From the NCBI GenBank assembly GCA_003153555.1, contig PLZS01000122.1:1-49887 (forward strand): a stretch of 49,887 nucleotides of DNA, written 5' to 3'. Numbering within the stretch: position 1 is the stretch's first letter; each line of letters starts with the position of its first letter. The position numbers and the translations under genes are program-made. The notes beneath the pieces were generated by a model, which made no database searches, was not told the origin of the DNA, and was given only the letters and a program-made list of their open reading frames with translations. Source of the DNA: Candidatus Melainabacteria bacterium (GTDB taxonomy: Bacteria > Cyanobacteriota > Vampirovibrionia > Obscuribacterales > Obscuribacteraceae). This document shows positions 9,035 through 15,066 of this stretch, piece after piece.

Positions 9035-10171
9035 TTAATTCAATGTAAATAAGGAGCTATCTGTAACTCCCAAGGTATGTGTGCCCCCTAAAAGACCAGC
9101 TTGTGTGTATTTAACTGTTCCGTTCTCGTCTTGCTTAATTGAGTCTCCATCCACTTCCACAAACTTTCCACCGTTGTCGTTATGAACGTACCATTTCCCG
9201 TCGTCATGCTTAGACAATGTGAAACCATTGGCGTTGTAGGTTTTTATGTCGTTAAGGTTGTCGGGATTCACCACTTCGGTGGTGCCTTTTACTACGCGCT
9301 GATAGCGGTCACTGTCAGTGTCACTGGCACCCTGGAATTTTTGGTCTGGATTTAGTACCAGGTTTCCTACTTCGGAATTTTCATAGTTTTCATCTGGAGC
9401 AGCAATGCTCACTACACCTGTCGCGTCGGGCTTTCTCGGGTCGGTTCCACCTGTCGCATCGGGCGGTGTCGCTGCACCTGTCGCATCGGGCCGTGTCGCT
9501 GCACCTGTCGCATCGGGCGGTGTCGCTGCACCTGTCGCATCGGGCCGTGTCGCTGCACCTGTCGCATCGGGCCGTGTCGCTGCACCTGTCGAATCGGGCC
9601 GTGTCGCTGCACCTGTCGCATCGGGCTGTGTCGGGTCGACTGAATCTTTCGGCTTGACCAGTGTCAACGGGTCGACTGCGTCTCCCCACTGCTCAGAGAC
9701 CGGGCCTTTGACCCAGGCTCCGTCCACCATTCTAAGTTTTTGACTATATCCATTTGGATCGGTTTCGTTGATTGCGTCAACCTTGCCGCTGCTGTCGTAA
9801 TGCAGTCCCCTGCTAGAGCCATCATCAAAGGTTTTTATTTCGCTAGTATGATCCGGGCTCTTCCAGCTTTTCCGCGTTGCATCGTCAATCTTAGGATATA
9901 GGTCATGTTCATCTCCGCCATGCTGGGGACGGGCGATCGGATCAGCACTTTGAAAATTGTAGAAGTTTACTTCGGTTAGCGAATAGCCGGTTAGCTGTCC
10001 TTGCATTGCCCTTATATAGTCGGCATAGTGTGACGGATCAAGGCTATGGCGGGCGTCATTGATCTCGTGTTGCGCGACAGATGCGACACTCTCGTGGTGG
10101 TCCGAGTTAAGGTTGTTCAGGTGAGCTACATCCCCTTGGACCATTGCATCTACATCTACTTTTCCACTCAT
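9035..10171 (-). CDS. Repeat-containing protein of unknown function (378 aa)
   Basis: Starts ATG after GGAAGGGC on the minus strand. No signal peptide or membrane segment is visible. The N-terminal ~75 residues are His/Asp-rich. Around residues 110-140 and 315-345 are two similar blocks (I-K-T-(F/Y)-(D/N)-x-(D/N)-G, then D-(S/D)-(S)G-K), recalling the YD-type beta repeats of large secreted or toxin proteins. Between them, residues ~179-241 are seven near-identical 9-residue units (TRPDATGAA type) encoded by a 27-bp tandem repeat. The repeat looks like a flexible linker. The protein is hydrophilic and acidic. A copy of the dispersed upstream element lies 220 bp before the start. No specific function can be named. 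Confidence 0.75.
   Translation of the reverse strand: MSGKVDVDAMVQGDVAHLNNLNSDHHESVASVAQHEINDARHSLDPSHYADYIRAMQGQLTGYSLTEVNFYNFQSADPIARPQHGGDEHDLYPKIDDATRKSWKSPDHTSEIKTFDDGSSRGLHYDSSGKVDAINETDPNGYSQKLRMVDGAWVKGPVSEQWGDAVDPLTLVKPKDSVDPTQPDATGAATRPDSTGAATRPDATGAATRPDATGAATPPDATGAATRPDATGAATPPDATGGTDPRKPDATGVVSIAAPDENYENSEVGNLVLNPDQKFQGASDTDSDRYQRVVKGTTEVVNPDNLNDIKTYNANGFTLSKHDDGKWYVHNDNGGKFVEVDGDSIKQDENGTVKYTQAGLLGGTHTLGVTDSSLFTLN
9450..9638 (-). repeat. Seven tandem 27-bp units inside the 9035-10171 gene
   Basis: Units begin at 9450, 9477, 9504, 9531, 9558, 9585 and 9612. They differ mainly at one base pair that alternates R and P codons, plus one A-to-S change in unit 6; the last unit diverges at its end. 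Because 27 is divisible by three, copy-number changes keep the reading frame. Confidence 0.95.
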
Positions 10172-10391
10172 TGCGTGCCCTTCCTTCTGTGTTTATCCTG
10201 AAAGCGTTGCTGACGACGCTGAATTACAATCTACGGATGGTAAAGGAAATATCTGAGGAATCTCTCAACGGTGCTCGCAACAAGCGGCAGATTGCTTTTA
10301 GTCTCATATTGATTCCCCCATCGGAATAGTGGATAACGCTGCCTTATAACCAATTTCTGAAGTCAATATAACGAGGTGGGAGAGTACATAT

Positions 10392-10420
10392 CTGGAATGT
10401 TTTGTATATTTTTTGGGTAA
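10392..10420 (-). promoter_or_regulatory. 29-bp upstream element (copy a)
   Basis: Read toward the downstream minus-strand gene it is TTACCCAAAAAAT followed by ATACAAAACATTCCAG. It lies 220 bp before the start of the 9035-10171 gene and fits the shared consensus TTACCCAAAAAAT + NCACAAATNATTCCGG at nearly all positions. Confidence 0.65.
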
Positions 10421-10429
10421 ACAGGAACG

Positions 10430-10648
10430 GTGTATCACTTCGTTGTGCGTGTGTGCATGCCGATGTCCATTCTTTTTGCAACAGAGCTAATGGAGGACGT
10501 TATCTCTTTGCACCACTTATTAGAAGGGGGCGCGCTTTCGATCGGCATCTGTCAGCTTCCTTCCGACCAGGATCTTACAACCATTGATCTGCAGCAAGTC
10601 CTGAATGGGTGCTGGGATGATATCTACGGACTGAACGACTTTATTTAA
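10430..10648 (+). CDS. Possible small hypothetical protein (72 aa)
   Basis: GTG start just after AGGAACG, or an internal ATG at about 10490. The residues from that ATG onward have ordinary soluble composition (acidic, with leucines in helical spacing), unlike most chance ORFs here. No family is recognised, and the ribosome binding site is poor for either start. Low confidence. Confidence 0.3.
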   Translation: MYHFVVRVCMPMSILFATELMEDVISLHHLLEGGALSIGICQLPSDQDLTTIDLQQVLNGCWDDIYGLNDFI

Positions 10649-10702
10649 AAAATTCATCTGAAACAGGGCCGCGGACCTCAATCAAATCCCTCGCCTTTCC
10701 TT

Positions 10703-10921
10703 CTAGCGTACTGCGCCGGTGATGTTGCCGGACGACAGATCTTTGATCGCATTTCCTGCCGTTTGCTTGACGTCATTTTCAACTTCGCTTGCTCCGTTGA
10801 GAGCTGTCTTTCCCACGTTACATGCGTCATCGAACAGTGTCTTCGATGCATGTACGGCATCAGTCGCCACACTTTTGAAGTCTTTCACCGCTGATTCAGC
10901 TGATTTTATTGGATCCCACAT
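10703..10921 (-). CDS. Small amphipathic-helix protein, paralogue of the 10931-11320 product (72 aa)
   Basis: Begins 9 bases after the stop of the upstream gene, so the two form an operon. Its middle and end match the neighbour: K-T-x-(L)-x-G-A-S-x-V-x-x-D, then G-(N/I)-A-I-K-D-L-x-x-G-N-I-T-G-A. Composition (Ala, Asp, Lys, Val; no Pro, no Cys cluster) and 11-residue-like helical periodicity recall LEA-type or apolipoprotein-like helical proteins. No signal peptide is present. No Shine-Dalgarno sequence is clear, which suggests translational coupling. Confidence 0.65.
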   Translation of the reverse strand: MWDPIKSAESAVKDFKSVATDAVHASKTLFDDACNVGKTALNGASEVENDVKQTAGNAIKDLSSGNITGAVR

Positions 10922-10930
10922 AATTGGTTG

Positions 10931-11320
10931 CTAAATCAAATCTTCCACATCGCCAAAAAGTTTGCCAACGCTCGTCCCAAGATTTTGAACTCCTTGTAAA
11001 TATGCACTGCCGTCCCTTTGGGCATCTGTTAAATAAGCCTTACTAGTAGCAACCACTCCGTGCGCTACATCTGTGGCTGCGCCGGTGATGTTGCCGTGCA
11101 CCAGATCCTTGATTGCAATTCCTTGTGTTTGCAGGAGGTCTCTATCAACCTCACCTGCACCTGCAAGATAAGTCTTACCTACGTGGCTTGCACCTGTGAG
11201 ATAAGTCTTTCCTACGTCATAAGCAGCATTAAATAGCGTAGTCCCCACTTGACTGGCATCAGTCAACCCATCGCTGACGTTGTGCCCCACTGAGTCCAAT
11301 ATTTTGCTTGGATTCGACAT
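10931..11320 (-). CDS. Amphipathic-helix repeat protein (129 aa)
   Basis: Starts ATG after AAAGGGG. The sequence is a run of alpha-helical repeats with the recurrent motif (A/D)-x-x-V-G-K-T-Y-L-(T/A)-G-A seen at least twice (~residues 34-58), then GIAIKDLVHGNITGAATDVAH, closely matched in the downstream gene. There are no membrane segments, signal peptide or catalytic motif. The family resembles LEA-like or phasin-like helical proteins that bind surfaces or protect against desiccation; this is inference. A copy of the dispersed upstream element lies 85 bp before the start. Confidence 0.7.
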   Translation of the reverse strand: MSNPSKILDSVGHNVSDGLTDASQVGTTLFNAAYDVGKTYLTGASHVGKTYLAGAGEVDRDLLQTQGIAIKDLVHGNITGAATDVAHGVVATSKAYLTDAQRDGSAYLQGVQNLGTSVGKLFGDVEDLI

Positions 11321-11405
11321 TTTTGGTAACCCCTTTGTCTAATGAGCTAAAACACTAAAACGACCAACCGTGAGCCTTATAATGATGAATCTTGTGGTAA
11401 TGAAG

Positions 11406-11434
11406 CCGGAATGATTTGTGCATTTTTTGTTACA
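11406..11434 (-). promoter_or_regulatory. 29-bp upstream element (copy b)
   Basis: Read toward the operon at 11320-10703: CAAAAAATGCACAAATC then ATTCCGG. It keeps the right half fully and only part of the left TTACCC. It lies 85 bp before the start codon. Confidence 0.65.
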
Positions 11435-11661
11435 ACCGGTGCTGCTTGCTTGCTTGCTTCGTGGTTTCCAACTTTCAATTCATTGTGATGAACGAACGTG
11501 CTCACGAATGCACCGCTCCCGGTGAGAAGGTGACATCCGGCATCCGGCACCTGTCATGTTTGTCTGGCGTTCAATATCAGATCCGTTACTTAATATGCAT
11601 GGTTGAACCAAGTCCGCTTGCTGTACCGAATATTTCTTGCATGATCAATTACGGGCTGATG

Positions 11662-12444
11662 TCACCCAAGTTTGATGACACAGTCTTCTGGTGTGTCAAA
11701 CTTGTAGCCAACGCCATGAATGTTTTGCAGCAAGTCTCGGTGTCCGAGTGTATGCAATTTCTCTCGCAGGCGTTTGATATAAACGCGCACGGTATCAGGT
11801 GACACATCTGTTGCGTTTTTCCAAACCCTGTCAAGCAATGTCCGTGTGCTAAACACCTGGTTCGGATGGCGTCCCATGTATTCCAGCACGGCAAATTCGG
11901 TTGCCGTTAAGTTCAACTGATTGCCATCAACTTTCGCGATGTGCGTATCGGGATCTAAAGTAAGCGGACCGATCTGGAGGATACGTGAGTTCGCAGCTCC
12001 AGTTCGGCGCAAAAGAGCATTAATACGCATAGTCAATTCACGCAACTCGAATGGTTTTGTTAGATAGTCATCGATTCCAGCCGCGAACGCGTGCTCTTTG
12101 TCGTCGATGCCCATTTTACCGCTCACCATCAAGACTGGTGTGGTGCCACCACGGGCTCGAAACCAGCGACAAATTTCAAGTCCTGTTAATTCCGGCATTT
12201 GCCAATCTAGAATGAGAAGATCATATTTCGTCGTTAACAAGAATTCCTGGCACTGAGTTCCGTACCGTGCAGTAACAATATTGAATTTTTGATATTCCAA
12301 CCAATCTGTAACCAGATTCAGCAATTGCTTATCGTCATCTGCCAGCAGCAGCCTTGGCTCGGAAAGTCTAATCTCTAATGGGTTGGCCTGTTGAAAAACA
12401 ACATTGCTGTGGTGCCCTATCGCGCCCTGGTCTAACTTAAACAT
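11662..12444 (-). CDS. OmpR/PhoB-family response regulator
   Basis: 260 aa from the ATG at 12444, which has a good CGGAGAG site; a GTG 27 bases upstream lacks one. The receiver domain is at ~30-145 with acidic pocket ADDD (36-38), phospho-acceptor D80 in LILDWQMP, S108 and K130 (TKPF). The winged-helix DNA-binding domain is at ~160-252, with the typical V-R-V-Y-I-K-R-L-R-x-K-L recognition helix and G-V-G-Y-K-F wing. It is a transcription factor activated by phosphorylation. It is the only complete response regulator in the window, 2.6 kb from the three-kinase array, so it is the best local candidate partner. A copy of the 11-bp-step element lies 170 bp upstream, consistent with autoregulation. 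Confidence 0.92.
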   Translation of the reverse strand: MFKLDQGAIGHHSNVVFQQANPLEIRLSEPRLLLADDDKQLLNLVTDWLEYQKFNIVTARYGTQCQEFLLTTKYDLLILDWQMPELTGLEICRWFRARGGTTPVLMVSGKMGIDDKEHAFAAGIDDYLTKPFELRELTMRINALLRRTGAANSRILQIGPLTLDPDTHIAKVDGNQLNLTATEFAVLEYMGRHPNQVFSTRTLLDRVWKNATDVSPDTVRVYIKRLREKLHTLGHRDLLQNIHGVGYKFDTPEDCVIKLG

Positions 12445-12614
12445 ATAAACTCTCCGAATAGTCAGCGTCACCGCTCAAGTGTCCTGCTGATACAAGACTC
12501 ACCACAAATTGTTTTTTCGCGAAAATAGAAATGACACCATTTGTCGCTACAATAGTTGGGTCAAAATCATTTTGAACCTGAACACTCAATTTAGCTGCAG
12601 GGCCGGGAAGAATT

Positions 12615-12643
12615 CCGGATTAGTTTGGGTATTTTGTTGGTAT
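12615..12643 (-). promoter_or_regulatory. 29-bp upstream element (copy c), facing the response regulator gene
   Basis: Read toward the regulator: ACCAACAAAAT then ACCCAAACTAATCCGG. Two 11-bp half-sites are visible. It lies 170 bp before the regulator's start codon. Confidence 0.6.
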
Positions 12644-12696
12644 TCGTAAGTTTTCATTATTGGACTTCTTAATTTGAGCTTTTGCCGACACAAGAA

Positions 12697-12714
12697 TTAC
12701 CCAAATCATTCCGG
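12697..12714 (+). promoter_or_regulatory. 18-bp short form of the upstream element (copy d)
   Basis: TTACCCAAATCATTCCGG. It lacks exactly 11 bp compared with the 29-bp form, as if one half-site were deleted. It points right, toward the gene at 13105. Confidence 0.55.
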
Positions 12715-12966
12715 CTTTGTTCCCTTCGCTTCCTTTATATTGCAGACACAAACATCGATTTCATCACAGATTGAGCATAGTTGGCTCAGACGGAAATGTT
12801 TATGGCTACATCTATGTGCTATTCGTTCATGTGAACCTGTTAAAACTCAAATTTGACAAGTTAAGAAGAAGGGGCAAAGGGAAAGAGCAATCTTTCCTTT
12901 GCTCAAGAGGTTGGTATTCCTGCTCCGATATCTTTTTAGCCGATTGCTGATGCGGATCATTTGGAT

Positions 12967-12995
12967 CTACCCAATAAATGCACAAATGATTCCGG
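12967..12995 (+). promoter_or_regulatory. 29-bp upstream element (copy e)
   Basis: CTACCCAATAAAT followed by GCACAAATGATTCCGG, 109 bp before the small gene at 13105 and pointing toward it. Confidence 0.7.
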
Positions 12996-13104
12996 AGTTA
13001 TTTTTCTGATTCTCCTAATCTATCTGTTATCGCTGGCTCGCTGAATAACGCAGCCCAGAATGATGCTCAAATTCGGCTGTGACATGAATCAATGAGGTAG
13101 CGCA

Positions 13105-13371
13105 ATGGAAGGGATTTTAGTCTTCAACTCTGCCGCATATGGTGCGATCTTGCAGAAGCAATTAATAACTCCCATGGAAGGAACGCAAAACAGCACCTTA
13201 ACTGATGGCACTGTCGTTTGTTGTGATGACGAGGGAAGAATTCGCCAAGCGCAATATTCAAGCGGAGCGAAAGTCAAGCGACTATATACGTATTGCCTGG
13301 TTCAATCATCGGATTCGGATTCTTCTTATTGGTACGGTGACGACAACGGACGTTGGTACCGACTCGACTGA
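13105..13371 (+). CDS. Small hypothetical protein (88 aa) of a local paralogous family
   Basis: ATG preceded by GAGGTAG at good spacing. The C-terminal half has D-G-T-V-V, a Y-S-S-G turn, then D-D-N-G-R-W-Y-R-L-D at the end. It looks like a short beta-rich unit of the kind found in YD-type repeats, but as a stand-alone protein. No signal peptide or membrane segment is visible. A diverged relative appears to be encoded at 14471-14704, with the same D-G-(T/S)-V-V and W-Y-x-L-(D/N) end. An upstream element copy lies 109 bp before the start. Function unknown. Confidence 0.55.
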   Translation: MEGILVFNSAAYGAILQKQLITPMEGTQNSTLTDGTVVCCDDEGRIRQAQYSSGAKVKRLYTYCLVQSSDSDSSYWYGDDNGRWYRLD

Positions 13372-13504
13372 CACCATACCCACAAAAAAAAGTTCAATCA
13401 TACTAGCTCACACCGATCCTCGAGGTGTGTATGGATGCACACACGCTCGCAGCAGACATGTTTCTTTGGTGGGACGAAGGTACAAAAAAATGCTATCTAA
13501 CGCA

Positions 13505-13533
13505 TTACCGTAAAAATTCACAAATCGTTCCAG
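13505..13533 (+). promoter_or_regulatory. 29-bp upstream element (copy f)
   Basis: TTACCGTAAAAAT then TCACAAATCGTTCCAG. It points right, but no convincing gene follows directly; the next is at 14048. Confidence 0.55.
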
Positions 13534-13768
13534 CTTTCTTCCCGTGGCTGGCGTTAAATTGTATTCACTGAGCGAGACGGTGGTTTGAACATTACTCTCA
13601 CACCTAGGCAATCCAGTGGCAACGAAGAATGATGAATCTGTATGCCATCGGAGCAATCGCTAATTTTGATCTTTCGGTTTTAGGGTAGCGAATGGGAGGT
13701 GCAGTTCCACAGCAGTTACAGGTGACGATGAATGTTCCATTTTTGTCGCCCGCGGAAGAAGAGTAACT

Positions 13769-13795
13769 ATTGTGAGCTGCGCCTCTGTATCGTGT
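13769..13795 (+). repeat. 27-bp dispersed motif, partner at 27176
   Basis: ATTGTGAGCTG followed by CGCCTCTGTATCGTGT. About 22 of 27 positions match 27176-27202. Both copies are intergenic and on the same strand. Confidence 0.4.
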
Positions 13796-13872
13796 TTTTT
13801 GATTACGGTCGACTAGCAAAGATACAACGTTCCAGATGTCCGAGACATCCAGCCTTTTCGAATTCTCCTTTC

Positions 13873-13901
13873 TTACCCAAAAAATACACAAAATATTCCG
13901 G
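13873..13901 (+). promoter_or_regulatory. 29-bp upstream element (copy g), best match to consensus
   Basis: TTACCCAAAAAAT then ACACAAAATATTCCGG. The 11-bp direct repeat is clear (ACCCAAAAAAT / ACACAAAATAT, 8 of 11). It lies 146 bp before the gene at 14048. Confidence 0.7.
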
Positions 13902-14047
13902 ATTTCCTCCTGGGGCTCTGATTAAGCTGAATGCGCAGGACCAACAAAATTGCTCCGTTATCAGTTCTTTAGAGTGACACCATTTAGCTTCGGATTATCG
14001 AAATCATTCGCTTTTAAGTTTTCCCCTAACCCTATGAGGCACGACGC

Positions 14048-14326
14048 ATGACAAATCGAACCAATCATGGATGCGGATCAGACGGACAGATCCAATCTGC
14101 TCATGCTTGGATTCCTGCTGTGGCAATGGAACCGATACTCGCCATTAGATCTTGGCGCCATTTGCGTTGGAATCTGAACTTAAAAAACAACGAATGTGCC
14201 TCGGGACCAATCAACCCGACTCAGTTAGATAAATACGACTATGTGCCTCTACTTCAAGACGTCGATCCTATTGAGTGCAACATATGGAGAAGAGTTCTGC
14301 GCGTTCAAGAACAGCATACAACGTAG
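14048..14326 (+). CDS. Small hypothetical protein (92 aa)
   Basis: ATG preceded by TGAGGC at about 8 bases, a good ribosome site, and by an upstream element 146 bp away. The product is soluble, Trp-containing, with no signal peptide, membrane span or recognised motif. The next small gene begins 74-144 bases downstream on the same strand, so the two may be one transcript. The call rests on the ribosome site and element context, not on homology. Confidence 0.4.
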   Translation: MTNRTNHGCGSDGQIQSAHAWIPAVAMEPILAIRSWRHLRWNLNLKNNECASGPINPTQLDKYDYVPLLQDVDPIECNIWRRVLRVQEQHTT

Positions 14327-14400
14327 AAATTATGTGCTGGGAATACACTCTTGAAACATAAACAAAAGTCGAAGCGTTTGTTGGAGGATCGGGCAATTTT

Positions 14401-14704
14401 ATGAATTTTCGCTTTCACAGAAATCGCGACGAGTTGAATCGGCCAGGGGATATGCCTTCATTGCAGGGGTTTGTTGATAGCATCGGCACACAACCGCCTT
14501 CGTCCAAACTTTAATTGGGGAGAGCTGCCGCAAATTTTTGGCGATGGGTCGGTTGTTATGAAAAATGAGACTGCAGCTATCTATTACAAACGCTATCCTT
14601 GTGGACAGATTCTGAAAACATTCTCGGAGTACAGTTTGCTCGAAGATAGTAATGGCAGCTTTAGCTTTTGCGATCGTCACAGACTATGGTATTGCCTGAA
14701 TTGA
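14401..14704 (+). pseudogene. Frameshifted small gene related to the 13105-13371 product
   Basis: An ATG at 14401 follows GGAGG (spacing 12) and opens a 37-codon frame ending at 14514. The neighbouring frame (14471-14704, TTG start) continues with F-G-D-G-S-V-V and ends W-Y-C-L-N, matching the layout of the 88-aa protein at 13105 (D-G-T-V-V ... W-Y-R-L-D). The natural product probably joined the two frames, so a one-base indel near 14480-14515 has broken it. Alternatively the second frame alone is translated from the TTG. Similarity is short and by eye only. Confidence 0.4.
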
Positions 14705-15066
14705 AATTCGGCTGTTGCCGACACCATGAAGACCACATCTTAATTTCTCCGGTGCCAGCTTCAGGCGCATTTGGAGCCTCTCGACTGAATCTGAAATTGG
14801 TGGCAATACAGTATTCCACTGTGTTCATTCGAGCAAGCAATTCCGCTTTTTGCTCGTACTGAAAAGCCTCAAAACAAAACAAGGGGTTCGCACGTACAAA
14901 CGCGTACTGTGCTGCGATGGAGCGACCGAAGTCCGCAAGTTGTGCGCCAATGCCATCAACGGTGTTGTTCCTGAGCTGGCTGCATCAACATTCCTGGCGA
15001 TCTTCAGTTTGGGCGATCCACTGCGGTTTTTGCATTGAACCTGCTTCGCTTCTATAATCGTTAGGC
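14705..15066. other. Intergenic region upstream of the first kinase
   Basis: No supported gene. The right end carries a promoter-like pair (listed separately). None of the 11-bp-step elements occurs here. Confidence 0.5.
15030..15058 (+). promoter_or_regulatory. Promoter for kinase A1, possibly giving a leaderless mRNA
   Basis: TTGCAT (15030-15035), 17-bp spacer, TATAAT (15053-15058). The start codon is only 8 bases after the -10 box, so transcription would begin at or next to the ATG. Confidence 0.5.

Larger units (their letters stand above)
10172..10702. other. Intergenic stretch with one upstream element and a doubtful small ORF
   Basis: Holds the upstream region of the 9035-10171 gene, the element at 10392-10420, and a weak 72-codon plus-strand ORF (listed separately). 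Nothing else is recognised. Confidence 0.5.
12445..13104. other. Divergent intergenic region between the regulator and a small gene
   Basis: Holds three element copies: one facing the regulator (12615-12643) and two facing right (12697-12714, 12967-12995). No protein-coding gene is supported; the small ORFs here lack ribosome sites. Confidence 0.6.
13372..14047. other. Intergenic stretch with two upstream elements and decayed sequence
   Basis: Holds element copies f and g, a 27-bp motif shared with 27176-27202, and only very short ORFs (one of 24 codons at 13692-13766). No gene is supported; the content suggests repeated small-gene decay. Confidence 0.5.

Noticed and set aside
9450..9638. 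CRISPR array
   Set aside because: The units are contiguous with no spacers and are translated in frame.
9390..9743. Long ORFs in all frames across the 27-bp repeat array
   Set aside because: A repeat length divisible by three keeps every frame open. Only the minus-strand frame with a ribosome site and flanking coding sequence is supported.
11416..11802. 128-codon ORF antisense to the response regulator's end
   Set aside because: Overlaps a well-supported gene and has an unusual Cys-rich composition.
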